A stretch of DNA of 64,000 nucleotides, taken from positions 45,584,501 to 45,648,500 of the forward strand of contig NC_080557.1 of assembly GCF_030253575.1 (NCBI RefSeq). The letters run 5' to 3'. The notes under the pieces are model-generated. The model ran no database searches. It saw only the letters and a program-made list of their open reading frames with translations, and was not told where the DNA came from. Made by a program: the position numbers and the translations under genes. The DNA comes from Rhododendron vialii. Lineage: Eukaryota > Streptophyta > Magnoliopsida > Ericales > Ericaceae. Positions within the stretch are counted from its first letter, which is position 1; each line of letters opens with the position of its first letter. Below are positions 1-11,180 of the stretch, piece after piece.

Positions 1-345
1 CTCATTTTATCACAGTTTATGCTTTGATATTTGAGAATCACCATCAATACCCGAAACCAATCTTGCCAAGCTGCGTTACTGCCTAGAATCGTAAGTGCAA
101 CTTGAAAATTAATTGAGAGAGAGAGAGAGAGAGAGAGGAGGGGAAGATCTTTTGTCATTATAGTTGATCACCCTCAGTATACAAAATGCCCAAAACATTG
201 GTCAAAACATGGACTTTTGTGGGGGGGAGTGCTGGTCTCTGTCCTATTTGTAGTTTGGTTCTTTCTTTGTATTTGTACATGATTGTTCTATCTTTACAAA
301 CCAAAAAATGCCACTTTTATCTACAGTGAGAACTGAGAGGGAAAG
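1..345. other. YUCCA 3' flank
   Basis: No gene is seen. It holds the YUCCA 3' UTR and downstream sequence, with a short GA run near 117-135. Confidence 0.5.
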
Positions 346-457
346 TTAGCCTAGCTAGAAACTTGGGTGATCAGAACTGCGAAATACACCGTCGATGACA
401 ATTAGCCTAGATAGAAACTTGGGTGATCACAACTGCGAAATACACCGTCGATGGCAA
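346..457. repeat. 56-bp tandem duplication across the YUCCA stop codon
   Basis: Two near-identical 56-bp units, 346-401 and 402-457, each begin ttagcct and contain gaaacttgggtgatca and gcgaaatacaccgtcgatg, with only a few differences. The second unit holds the last nine codons and the TGA of YUCCA (427-429). The first lies in the 3' UTR. Confidence 0.93.
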
Positions 458-2283
458 GAGACTTTCCGCTGTTTCTGCTTCAAATCTTCAACAACGACCT
501 CTTCAAGGTCTTGCGCGATTTTGATAGCATCTGCAGATGTACCGGATAGCCCTTTCTTGGTGAACCCTGCTGCATAGAGACCAGATTTCCCTTTCCACCC
601 GTTCGGAAATAGTGACGTTGGGAATCCATTCTGGGAAAAGAATTCAGTTTCCTGGACGGTGGAAAACAACAAGATCAGCTGATGTATGATGAAATGGACA
701 AAAAGACCAACAACCATAACTGTCAACTTTTAAAATAATACTATCAGCCCCTTCGGACAGCGAGAAAGGGACGAGAAACAGTGAAAAAATGATGAATTTT
801 TACGACCATGACCTTTTTGTTTCTCGTCATTTCTCACGATCCAAAGGGTCGGTAAGTTAAAAGAGGGGGAAAATAATGGAACATTTTCTCACCTGTAACC
901 AGTACGGGACGTTGCTGCGATACCCGGTGGCAAGAACGACCGAGTCGATCTCGAGTTTTTCGCCGTTAACGAGCTCCACAGCACCTTTTAAGAACCTCTT
1001 GATTCCAGGAACCACTTTGATGTCACCTGATCTGATCTTTTGCAGGGCACCAACGTCAAGAACAGGGGTCTTCCCCTTGGCATTCTTGAGCTCCATTGGA
1101 CCAACTGACGGCCTTTTCAGCCCATAGCTCTCTGTGTTTCCCAGTATCAACCATGCCTGAATCAACAGGATCTTGTCAACCAGCCACAGAGGCAGCCACT
1201 TCATCATCATCATCGCCAACTCGAACGTCGACTTCCCGCAAAACTCCCTTGGCAATACATGAACCTGCACGTCATAAGAGGTATAACCCATGAGAACTGT
1301 TTTTCATGTTTTTTTTGTTTTGTTTTGTTTTGATTTCCTTAAAGTAAGGTCAAGTACTTTTTTGTTTCCCACACCTCAGGTCACATATACCCAAAATGTT
1401 TGTACATCTGTATCCGTGTAATGTCTGTATCCGTGTAATGTCAGCTACAGGATTACACGAAAAAGCCTCCTTGAGAAGAGATTATTGTGCAATCCTGTAA
1501 CTAAAATTGCACAAGAACAAAGGTACATACAGAATGTTGTTCGGGCTGCATTTATTGTGAACAGGCCCCCACATTCTACAAAAGGAATGTAGTGTTAACA
1601 CACTTGTTTTCTGGACTTACAGAGTTTCTGACCACGATGGATGGTTTGGCATTGTAATTGCAGAGGTCAAGAGAGACTTCCATGCCGGAATTGCCGCAAC
1701 CCACGACCAGAACCCGCTTCCCGGCGAACTTTTCGCCGGACTTGTACTCGGAGACGTGGATGACTTCGCCAGAGAACTCCTTCAACCCATCAATCTCCGG
1801 CACCACGCACTCCGCATTCTCACCGGTCGCCACCACAAGCCACTGGCAAATGTACTCGACCTCGGTGCGAGACGACCCGGCTGCGGACACGGTCTTGACT
1901 CGCCACAACTGGCAGGCCTCGTCGTACTTGGCCGACTTCACGCACTCGTTGAACTCAGGCTTGATGTCGAACCGGCTTGCGTACGACTCGAGGTAGTCTA
2001 TGAACTGTTTCTTGGTGGGGTATTCAGGGAATTCTTGGGGGAATGGGAGCTTTGGCAGCTGGCAGAACTTCTTGGGGATGTGAAGCCTGAGGCGATCGTA
2101 AGTCCTGTTTTGCCATAAAGATGCAATGCAACTTGCTTTCTCGAGGACTACAAAGGGAATCCCTTGTTCTTTCAGGCAAGCTCCCACGGCTAGCCCCGAC
2201 GGCCCGGCCCCTACTATGACCGGGCCATGAACCCAAACGCTACGGCGCGACAAGTAGTCGCCGTCACCGGAAAATTCAAACAT
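427..2283 (-). CDS. YUCCA-type flavin-containing monooxygenase (indole-3-pyruvate monooxygenase), 3 exons, 419 aa
   Basis: Coding exons on the minus strand are 1621-2283, 893-1264 and 427-651; all junctions are GT-AG and phase 0 (221+124+74 codons plus TGA at 427-429). Visible motifs: FAD-binding GAGPSG (residues 25-30), the ATG-containing VVATGENAE (150-158), the FMO signature FxGxxxHxxxY (170-180), NADPH-binding GCGNSG (195-200), and [10 protein letters not shown] (332-341). Length matches the YUCCA family (about 410-430 aa). By family knowledge these enzymes convert indole-3-pyruvate to the auxin IAA, using NADPH and O2. The N-terminus resembles the YUC2/YUC6 branch more than root-type YUCs, but this is from memory and the paralog is not assigned. 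The ATG at 2283 is the only start giving the normal short leader before the FAD motif. The C-terminal tail (about 10 residues after the last conserved block) lies in a local tandem duplication. Confidence 0.95.
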
Positions 2284-2460
2284 TTTTGCAAGTTCGAGTG
2301 TAAGGGGAAGTTGTTAGTGTATTTTGTGTTGCGAAAGGGTAATGAGAGAGAGAGATGTTATTGAGGTTTGAAGCGAAGATATTGTGTTTGAGTTTGTGTT
2401 TGGAGGGAGAGGGGGGTGGGGGTGCTTAAATAAGGGGTGGTTTGGGCCATGAGAGATGAG
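2284..2460 (-). promoter_or_regulatory. Probable YUCCA 5' UTR and core promoter
   Basis: Immediately upstream of the YUCCA ATG. Read on the minus strand there is an AT-rich TATA-like stretch (complement of gcttaaataagg, about 2424-2434), roughly 140 bases before the ATG. It is followed by pyrimidine-rich sequence (complement of GA-rich 2343-2412), typical of plant 5' UTRs. Placement of the TATA box is inference from position and composition only. Confidence 0.4.
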
Positions 2461-3295
2461 ACTGGCTAGTTAATGGCTCTTGAGACTCATTCTAAAATTA
2501 TGAAACCCAAGACCAGTCCTCGGATTACTTTATTCCACATCTTTCTGGGTTTTTTTTAACGGAAAAACAACCCTACAGCCAGACTAGTAAATGAATCTGA
2601 TTGTGCAACCCAAACTTTCGGGGGAGCTAGCACGGCAACACCAGTCACGGCCCCCCACTTACTTCAGGGTACTTATCCGGTGAAGAATCGAATCCAAGAC
2701 CTGAAGAAGTGCTTTTAAAGTCTAGGCATCCGTCCGGACCACTGAAGCAATCCGGGTGTGTAAATCTATCTGTTAGTATATCAAAGCAAGGAGTAAATTA
2801 ATCATACTCTACCTTTGGAAACTGAAGCGGGCGTAGCTTATTCTTGGAAATTACTAACGGTTTTCTTATTACTTTCAATACTCTCAGGAATTTACTGTAA
2901 CTTCAATGAAGCTTTTCCATTGTATATATGGAAATAAGCCATGTAAGCGTGAGAAAACGAGAGCGAGCTAGAAAGTGATTTGCGAGAAACACGTTTCAAA
3001 AATATTTAAAACTACTAAAATTTACGAGAGTTAAGATCGATAAAGAGTTCGAGCAGAGAGTTTCACCGAAAGATTATGTGACTTGATTTAGGACATGGCC
3101 GTCACTCAACTTTGCCATTGTTACCCTTTTTTTTTAAGTGATGGTAATATAGGAATAGCACACTGCTCACATACTTATATTTCGTATGCATATGCATCAA
3201 GTTAAACAACATTCATATAAGTAACATAATAATTACTTATAATTTAGCTTGACCGATTTGGTTGAATTGTTCAAAAACATTTTTATGAATTATAC
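2461..3295. other. Intergenic sequence upstream of YUCCA
   Basis: AT-rich plant intergenic DNA with no open frame resembling a protein family. Distal promoter elements of the YUCCA gene may lie here but none can be named. Confidence 0.5.
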
Positions 3296-3574
3296 GTTGT
3301 TTGCGTATACTGTAAGTCTGACGACACAGACAATCAGCGCATAGATCACGATGTGGGACCCACTACGGGTCCCACACAAACAATTGGACCTACAAGAAAA
3401 CTTAGATTGAGTACTTTTGGGCATCAGATTTGAGCTAATTTTTTCGCTGGGGTCTTTGAAAAAAATATTAAAATTTAATGAACAGCTCGGATCGTTTGTG
3501 CGGGACCGATAGTGAACCCCACATAGCGATCTGTGCATGATTTATCTGTGTCAATAGCAAGGTTGTTTGCGTAT
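3296..3574. mobile_element. Foldback MITE, Mutator-like type (diverged copy)
   Basis: The element (about 3309-3561) is an imperfect inverted repeat. The left arm has gtgggacccactacgggtcc and cacaaacaattgga; the right arm has the complementary aacagctcggatcgtttgtg and gggacc. It is flanked by an exact 13-base direct repeat, gttgtttgcgtat (3296-3308 and 3562-3574), taken as the target-site duplication plus adjacent match. It shares the ggtcccacacaaa...gagcc/ttcattaaat core with the copy at 10126-10490. Confidence 0.75.
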
Positions 3575-5159
3575 TCCCTGACCAAAGCAAAATAAGATGT
3601 GTTTTGCAAGCCTTCTATTTTAATTTTGCCTCAAATTCCATAAAGTTTTACCTATGTCACTGCATGCATATTTAATTGCATGAAAAAAAGAATCTAAAGA
3701 ACCTTAATTTGTGCGGCTACAAACAATCACAATGCAGAAGGCAGGAGTAAATAATCAATTAGTCCAAGGGGTTGATCCGTGATGATTCAGGAATGACAAT
3801 TCAGTTGCTATTCAAAACGTGGTCACTATAATATTATTGCGCCTTACTTCCTTTGACGTATAGAGTTTGGATTTGATCTTTGGTTTGCAAATTTTTCTCC
3901 CTCTCTATTTTGTGAAATCCACTGGATTTGAGTCAGGCTTGAAGAAAACATACATTTTTTTTATTTATTTACAGTTTTTTTAGGTAAAACAAATGAATTA
4001 GTAGTACTTTAAGGGTCGTTCATTTGTTTTATTTTGGGCCCGTTCTGCTAAGGCTCTTTTTAAGTTTTCTTGGAAAATTTGTTATTATTTTTAAGTTTTC
4101 GTTTTGCGGATCGGACATTTATTTTTGGGACGAATGGAGTATTTATTTTAGTTAGGGAAGCACACCCTCTTGTCAAATTGGGTTGTACTCCATATCCAAA
4201 GCAAAGACGGTTTCACACTACAGTGTATGGGGGCCGTGGTTTCGAATTTTTATAATTTTTTTTTGTTTGAATATCAAAATTATACATGGTGGCCTCCCAG
4301 TAAATAAAAATAGTGGATATAAATGACATTTTCAATTATAAATATTGTTAAAACACATGCTTCGGATGTAGGATGAGTCTCTCAAATGCTTTGGTTATAT
4401 TTAATGAGAAGGAAATTACTCCAACAATTAGTTCCAATTCAATCATAGATGACTTTCAGATCTAAGGTATCGTTAAATTCTATCTTGAAACATGCTTGAG
4501 GTATAACATTAGGAAAACTTTTATTTTTTCACCTTTAATTTAGTTGTTTTTGGTTTGTAAAAATCACCTAGATATTGTGTTTTGTAATAGGTATTATTTT
4601 GTTGTTCAAATATTTTATATTCTTTTTTTCTTTTAACAAGAGATATTTTATATTCTTAAACATTGGAATTTCAAAATTTTATTGTTCATGTTGCCTGCCC
4701 CCTCGTATGAAAAATCTTGATTTCGTTCCTGATCCAAAGTGACCACACGTCCCTATTACGTTAAAATTCTTACAGTTTACGTTAATCAAGCATCGGATGA
4801 ATAATCCTACAGAGTATGAACGCACAATATATACCATTGGCATAATCCTTTGTTATTAGGCCGATCGATGAAATTGCATATTCTCTTAAATTATATATTC
4901 CTTCACTATTAGTTTCTTAAATTATATATTCCTTCACTATTAGTTCCGTTGGTAAAGGGGTTCTAAAATTCCAATTATATTGGGGATTCCTTTGTCAACG
5001 TTGGCAGACGTTTCTTTATAATGCATTAACTGCTACACAAGGTCAAAAGAGTGATTGGAATGAGATTTTTTTGTTTTCGTTCAAACGGAAATGAGAATTG
5101 GGGAACACTGAGGGAGACTTTTCCTTCTAATTTGTGATTCTAGTGGCCACAATTAAACA
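3575..5159. other. Intergenic, no gene seen
   Basis: AT-rich DNA without a recognisable coding frame or clear repeat boundaries. A 30-base stretch repeats near 4891-4945 (tcttaaattatatattccttcactattag occurs twice, head to tail). Confidence 0.45.
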
Positions 5160-5530
5160 GTTTGAGATTCGAGAGCGCCCAGGTCGGAGGTAGGGGAGCC
5201 GATCGAACATATGATTGATCAAGTTTGATTCGAAAACTCAACAGTTTTTTTTTTGGCAAAAATGTTCAAACTCGGATAGATTACGAGACAAAGTATCTCA
5301 AGCGAGCTTTAATAGTCTCGAGTTGCTCGATTTTTTTTTTTATACCTCATAAGTGGAACGAACTAGGTAATAACTTGTTCGAGCCTTGAAAACTTTATTA
5401 ATGAGTTTCAAGTAGTAACTGATAAGCTTAGTTTGTTCGCGTGACAAACCGGATCTCAAACGTCCTTTAAACGAGAGATCATGAACTTAACTCGAGTAGC
5501 TTGCTTAGTTGATTTTTAGCAGCCCTTGTC
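5160..5530. repeat. Diverged gctgcaaacgag/gctcgag-rich palindromic repeat, hAT-like family
   Basis: Degenerate relative of the better-preserved copy at 41254-41814: repeated cgag/ctcg words (gagccgatcg, actcggat, tctcgagttgctcga, aactcgagtagcttgc) ending in agcagccc. No TIR or target duplication survives clearly. Confidence 0.45.
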
Positions 5531-6170
5531 GGAGGGGATAACGTCATCCCAGGGTCTCGTTTCCTAGTGGAACCCACAGCACAAGCCTATAGGCATGGGG
5601 GTCGCTGACTTCTTAACGCTGTTTCGGGGCCACGAGTCAAGCTTAAAGCCCATCCCTGCCGTCCAAGGCATGGCTCGTGGTTCGTACCTCATTGGTGCCA
5701 TGTGGCGTCCCCACTCCTTAATTTCCTGCCTCTTTCCAAATGAACGACATATACGAGTACTGAGGGAAACAAATGATTTGACAAAAGAAGGGAAGATAGT
5801 TGCAAACCATCCTCGTGAATTTCGTGCACCGCAACATTGTGTGGTACGCTAGTATTATTGTCCTGCTCGTGATTTTCTAATGATTTTTTCAAGTGCTAGA
5901 GGAACTTTATTCATGAATACGTACGTTTAGTTGCTTCTGTATTCTTTTTGGGAGTAGGCGGTTTGTTTTTTTGTTACTTGTTTGGTCTTTGTTCTGAATC
6001 TCTTGTAGGGTAGTCCTATAATGTCTGTTTCTTCTACTCTCCTTATTATTAATAAAATTTCTTACTCTTCTTCCAAAACATAATGGGAATAAAACAAAAA
6101 AAAAACAAAAACAAAAACATAAATTAAGGCTACTTTTCTCTAGTTATAGTTAATTTCTGCCGAATAATCA
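5531..6170. other. Possible non-LTR retroelement 3' tail region
   Basis: 5531-5870 is moderately GC-rich and of unknown origin. 5985-6065 reads like a retroelement or mRNA 3' end (cttattattaataaaatttc) followed by A-rich sequence. No family could be assigned. Confidence 0.25.
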
Positions 6171-6361
6171 TACTCTCTCGGTCCTATTTTCATTGTTTAT
6201 TATTTTATTTGTCTCTTTTATATTTTTTACCTATATCTTTTTGTGTTGATCTTGAAAAAAATGCAATATGGATCTATGCAAAATTTTCAAAATTATGAAA
6301 AACATTATAGATAAATATAAACAATTAAAAAATGGACAATGAAAATGAGACGGATGGAGTA
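6171..6361. mobile_element. Stowaway-like (Tc1/mariner) MITE
   Basis: Terminal inverted repeats ctctctcggtcctattttca and its counterpart tgaaaatgagacggatggag, flanked by TA at 6171-6172 and 6360-6361. Size about 187 bp, typical of Stowaway elements whose TIR is CTCCCTCCGTCCC-like. Confidence 0.88.
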
Positions 6362-6404
6362 ATAGATTTGTGAGTCCTTCCGTACAAGAAATCTCCATGA
6401 ATTA

Positions 6405-6590
6405 AAGGCAAACAGGTTGGCTTAGTGACGAAGGCCTAAAACTTAAGAGTTTGCTTCTTTTTAAGATTTCAGGTTCGAAATCTTTCAGGTGCTATCAATT
6501 TATCTGGGGCTACTTTAATTGGGCTCCTCGCAAGTGGGCGGTAAGATTGTGCTCTCAGAATTTGTTGACGTGCGCATATACTAGTCCAGA
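6405..6590 (+). mobile_element. tRNA-related SINE copy (family S1)
   Basis: Contains an A-box-like stretch (tggcttagtgacgaagg) and a B-box-like stretch (aggttcgaaatc), then ggggctactttaattgggct and cgcaagtgggcggta. Further copies at 7080-7265 (plus) and 25640-25760 (minus) share the downstream attgggctc...gggcggt part. No coding capacity. Confidence 0.6.
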
Positions 6591-7079
6591 TACCAGAATT
6601 ATAAAAAAAATAAAAAATCTACCCCTAGTTTTTGTTTTAGGATACGTGTCGATTTGTGCTTTTTCTAGAGTCGTGACCTCTAATTAATTTGACACGCGTC
6701 CTCGTGATTATGAAAGTGAGTGGGATTTGAGCGCACTTTTGTTGCATGGATTATAGGATGGGAGAAGTTTTTGGGTTTCGAGTGGGTACCACGTGATGGC
6801 ATTCGTTGGCGATCCGCACCGTCCAAACACGTTTAGATGGTCTAAATTTATTTCTTCTTTCTACCTCACTCCACCACTCTCTCTCCTCTTTTTTCTCTCT
6901 AAAATTTGAACCTGTCCAAAACACGTTTGAACGGTCCGAATCGCCGACTGATACCACGCGTGTGGTACCCTGCTGGCACCCAAAAATTTCTCATAAGGTG
7001 GTGATTAGAAAGTATACATAGGGTTTAAGGCTAATTTAAGCTAATCATCAAGCATGCATCTCTTTTCATAGTAACTGAC

Positions 7080-7265
7080 ACTTTAGGAGTTCACTCATTC
7101 TTAAAATCTTATGTTTAAAATCTCTCAGGTGTTATATATGAACTCTTTTAGAATTAATTCATACAGTTTGCCTTGACTCTAATTGGGACCTCCACATGTG
7201 GACGGTGGAATTGGACCCCATAATTAGTTGAAGTATATGTAAGTTGACCCGGACATACACCTAGA
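7080..7265 (+). mobile_element. SINE copy, family S1
   Basis: Shares ttaaaatct..caggtgttat..ctctaattgggacctccacatgtggacggtggaattg with the copy at 6405-6590. The 5' part is diverged and no target duplication was identified. Confidence 0.5.
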
Positions 7266-7289
7266 TAATAAAAAAGGAAGCCAATTTAA

Positions 7290-7660
7290 ACATAGATGTT
7301 ATACCAAGAATTGCCGAGTGGTCTCGATAGCAACGTGCCTTGGAACCTGGCATCGGGTGGCCACGGCTTCCCAAGGGGGGGAGACCACCCCCTATAGTAG
7401 CAAAGCATGACGGGAAGTACACTTGAAACGGCACGTGTTTGTCAACGGGCATAGCAAACCGCACTACATGAGCACGAAAAAGGAAAGTAGGCAATGCCAC
7501 GATGACGCATTGGTATTCCTCTTGAAGGATGCCTCCAGAATTTCACCTTTGACTATAAAATACGAATGCTCCCAACTGTCTCTATTAATCATTACTCTGA
7601 TCCCGAAGGTCAACAGAATAGGATTAATCATCAAGCATACATATTATATGAATCTCTATT
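7290..7660. other. Intergenic, no gene seen
   Basis: Mixed-composition sequence with a GC-rich patch at 7330-7400. No protein match recognised. Confidence 0.4.
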
Positions 7661-7706
7661 CATAATATCTGCATCAAGAGGTTCGAGTTGGGAAGTGTGT
7701 TCCGCG

Positions 7707-7776
<70 letters not shown>
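7707..7776. repeat. Poly-C tract (36 bp) followed by (AC)17
   Basis: Uninterrupted run of 36 C residues (7707-7742), directly continued by about 17 AC dinucleotides. Long mononucleotide C runs are rare in plant genomes and prone to sequencing-length error. Confidence 0.95.
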
Positions 7777-7779
<3 letters not shown>

Positions 7780-7789
7780 GTGTTCAATT

Positions 7790-8620
7790 GATTGAAGAAA
7801 AAAAACCATATTGGGAAGAAGAGGGGAGCATGTGCAAGAAAACCTTGATATTGTGAACTCTCTTCTTTTCATGAAAGGACTGGGGGATCCTATTAGTTTG
7901 GCACTTCTATAAGATTTGAAACTTTGGCATTTCTATAAGATTTGAAACTATGTTCTCGGGAAGCATTCATTTGATCAAATTAAAGGGGCTTTGGAATGAG
8001 TTGTATCATCATTCCACCAATATGCTTTAGCCACCCCCAATCCCATTTTTTTTTAAAATTAAGCTTATAAAACTTTATTCTTACATATATAATTTCACGT
8101 AAACAGAAAAATACGTAACTTCGTATTTGTAATCTCGAGTCATTGTCATGGTTATTGAAGATAAAAGCGGACTGCTCAATATCGAACCACGTCATTCTGT
8201 ACAAAGAATTCTGATAGCGTTTTTCTAAAAAAATATGTTGTATAAGCACAAACCTCATAGAAAAAATACAAAGCGTATTTATAAGAAAAAAAAAGGAGAG
8301 TCACATGCATATATCCATGATTTGATAAGGGTTTAGGTCATTTTTGCTCCCAAGCCTCCCACCCACCAACCTAGAAATCCTCCTCATCCAGCTCCATGGC
8401 CTGCCCAGGGTGACTAAAAGACAGCCCCCTACGGTCATAGACTCCCAGTTTTCCATAGGCATTCGACTTTAGCCGAGGAATTTACGAAACCGTCCTTGAA
8501 ACTTATAAAAAGTGTATGCATGTAGGGACTGTTTCATAAATTCATCCACTAAAAAACCAAAAGTGTTTGTGCATCAATTAGGAAAATATGGAATCAATTT
8601 TCTAATCTAAAGTGCTTAAA
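7790..8620. other. Intergenic, no gene seen
   Basis: AT-rich. A short direct repeat of ggcacttctataagatttgaaact / ggcatttctataagatttgaaact sits at 7900-7948. Nothing else interpretable. Confidence 0.4.
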
Positions 8621-8627
8621 AAAATCA

Positions 8628-8775
8628 CCAATGGGCTCTTGTCTGAGCTGGTAATTCCTATCCTCCCATATTAGAGGTCAGGATTCAAGCCCCCGTCATG
8701 AAACCCCTTATAGACTAACTTACTAACACTCCGCTAACCCCCGCTGACGTAGATATACAATATTGGCAAAAAAAA
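8628..8775 (+). mobile_element. SINE copy (family S2)
   Basis: Starts gggctcttgtctgagctggt (A-box-like), with ggtcaggattcaagcccc (B-box-like), then gactaacttactaacactcc, cgctgacgtagat and ttggcaaaaaa. The same order of blocks occurs at 15825-15960 (minus) and, split by another transposon, at about 45405-46180 (plus). Confidence 0.65.
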
Positions 8776-9690
8776 GTTCTTAAAAAATTATGTCGTCCAC
8801 AGGCCTACACATATTCTAATCTAAAATTTTGAAGAAAAAAACCCCATAAATATGGTTAAAAAATTCAAAAGAAAGCCTTAATTAATTAGCAACTTGCCCT
8901 AGCTCGGGCCTTGAATATATAGGCTGGGGCAGCCCCTGGCCATAGCTCTTTTATAGGCTTGCCACTTTTAGGATCAAATTCCCATTATTTTTCTTCTCTA
9001 GTAGAGTAGTAGTATTATTTTTTGAGTTTTTTTTTTCTATTTTATACTCTCAAAACCTAGTTAGTTAGGGTTTCCATATGCACTTTTTCTTTGGCCGGCG
9101 TATGGCTGCAGTTAGGTATAGCTTTAATTTCATTCTGGGTAATTAAATAATCTAAAAGTTTTGCAAAAATCCATAATGAGAAGGGTTCACGCGGAGTACA
9201 GCAAATCTCGAGAAAAAATTGAATCATCAGTGGGATATATATATTAATTGATAAAATCATCATTGATTAATTAATCAATCATTTTAACTACAAGTAGTTT
9301 CGTGGAATCTCAGCTGTAAATTGTATAAGTCCAGTAGTGTTAAAAAAAATAAATATAGAAAGTGATAAAAAAAAATTCTTGGCAGAAAGCTGAAGTACTG
9401 ATGAGTGATTACATAGGGATGAGATTGGAGTGATTGCTCCATGCTCTTTTAGGCTTTAGCATTCGAAAAGTCTACAAACACAATTTTAAAATACAACTCC
9501 GGATACAATTGTGTCTGGCGTTTAATGCAAGTGGCCCCAAGTGCATCTGGACACTACAGTGTATGTCCGACGTCGTGTTTTAATGTTGTGCTGGTAGCAT
9601 TGCTAATCTTTGGCATTACTAGGTGCTTTTACAATAAGAGCAATGAATACATTTTTAAAACACAACTGCATCTATAGTCATTCCACGCAT
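8776..9690. other. Intergenic, no gene seen
   Basis: AT-rich with A and T homopolymers. No coding frame or repeat that I could classify. Confidence 0.4.
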
Positions 9691-9825
9691 GTGAGCCCAC
9701 ATACACTGGAAGACTTCGAACACAGTTGTGTCCGAAAGTTGTGTTCCCAGCATTCTTGATACAGTAATGTGTATGCAAAAAAAGTAAAAATACAACTAGG
9801 AATGTAAAAATAACATAAACATTTT

Positions 9826-10640
9826 ATGTCTTGAGTGAAAATTGGAAAATACTTCATCAAAGCGTCCGCACATTTGTTTACCTCGCGATGGACATGATTG
9901 ACAATCACCATCTCAAATCTTTCTATTAGTAACCTGCAGTCATGTATAATGTTGCTAATTAAGATGGTGATAATCCGAATTTTGTTGAACAAGAAGTTAT
10001 TGAGTGAGAGACAAAGCATCCACTTCCGCATCCAATTTTGTGATATATTTTCCTACATTGCAAGCTGCAAACCATCCCGCAATGCCCAAAATTCAGCCAT
10101 AAGACTAGATTGTGCTTTCATATTACAGTAATGCTACACACACAGATTTTGTGCACAGATTTTTTGTGGGGCCCACTACGGGTCCCACACAAATAATCCG
10201 AACCGTTCATTAAATGTAAAACATTTTTTCAAGGGCCCCCGCAAAAAATCAGCTCAATCCGATACTCATAGATGCTTGATTCAATCATTTAACTTTTTAT
10301 TATCCTGAGATTCAAATGAAAAGTTAAATGATTGAATCAAGCATCTATGAGTATCGGATTGAGCTGATTTTTTGCGGGGGCCCTTGAAAAAATGTTTTAC
10401 ATTTAATGAACGGCTCGGATTATTTGTGTGGGACCCGTAGTGGGCCCCACAAAAAATATGTGCACAAAATCTGTGTGTGTAGCATTACTATTCATATTAA
10501 TTCCTATGGAAATCGGTAATCCGTTGCCCATCATGATCTCTAATTAGGCCACCCGTGGTGGCTTTCCCAGAAACGCAATTCAAAGAACCATTCAAGTAAC
10601 TAACGCGTTTCGCTTCATACACTCAAGCCCACTCTCTTCA
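9826..10640 (-). pseudogene. Broken RNase H-like (RVT_3) retroelement fragment, split by a MITE
   Basis: Minus-strand translation gives the order seen in plant RVT_3/RNase H domains: GKATTGGLIRDHDGQ (about 10500-10600), then, beyond a 365-bp insertion, SSLMAEFWALRDGLQLA (about 10050-10110) and VNHVHREVNKCADAL (about 9860-9910) with the late catalytic Asp in CADAL. Frameshifts and stops interrupt it. Probably a LINE-derived relic; no intact partner domains are near. Confidence 0.72.
10126..10490. mobile_element. Foldback MITE, Mutator-like, with 9-bp target duplication
   Basis: Near-perfect inverted repeat of 365 bp. The left end cagtaatgctacacacacag pairs with the complement of ctgtgtgtgtagcattacta at the right; the arms run through tgggacccgtagtgggcccc and gagctgattttttgcggggg. 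The target duplication ttcatatta is at 10117-10125 and 10491-10499. Size, 9-bp duplication and long arms fit Mutator-like MITEs. The high arm identity suggests a fairly recent insertion. Confidence 0.92.
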
Positions 10641-10827
10641 AAATTTTCATATTCTAAGCCCGTCTAGTTAATCAATTTATTTAGTAAAATCTCTTAACTT
10701 CAGCACATTTCTTACACAATTTTTTTAAAATTTAAACCACCCTCGTCTGGTGCAAATTTAAATCTGCCTTGCGGTAGAAAATTTTAAAAACTACTAGAAC
10801 ATCTGCATAGATAAATTTTGGTTCTGA

Positions 10828-11180
10828 AATTACATAATTACTAGCTAGTACAACAACAACAACAACATAACATAACTCATCTAGTCCCCAATCATTGGGG
10901 GTATGGGCGGGGGTTGATTGAAGACAGACCTAACCTTTGGCAATATATGCACAAAGTGACTGCTCTCAGAATACCACTAAAGCAGTGGCCCCCCTAAACC
11001 TCCAAGAACCGAGGAGCTACAAGGACGTTTTGTTGTAAAACCATCCCCCCAAATCAAAGCCAAATGGCATCAGAGAGGGCAGGCCTAGAGACTCAAATCA
11101 ATTTATGTGCACATTACCATGATTCCTTCATTGATAGTCCAGAGCATCGGTATGCACAATTACATAATTACTAGCTAGTA
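10828..11180 (-). mobile_element. Short RTE-like/SINE-like retroelement (307 bp) with 23-bp target duplication
   Basis: The element 10851-11157 reads on the minus strand from gcataccgatgctctgg to a (TTG)n tail, seen on the plus strand as caacaacaacaacaac. A perfect 23-base direct repeat (10828-10850 and 11158-11180, containing tacataattactagctagta) flanks it. It has no coding capacity. A second copy at 43921-44194 begins at the same base, so the 5' end is probably the true element end. The tail resembles RTE-clade LINE ends, so it may be mobilised by an RTE (inference). Confidence 0.9.

Noticed and set aside
1096..2118. Plus-strand frames over the YUCCA exons
   Set aside because: Shadows of the YUCCA coding strand; no domain match.
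5595..5852. 85-codon plus-strand frame in GC-richer DNA
   Set aside because: No recognisable domain or plant codon signature, and no flanking splice or promoter evidence; left as unknown sequence.
7566..7872. Frames with poly-Pro/Thr-His or poly-Gly
   Set aside because: Artefacts of the poly-C and AC repeats.
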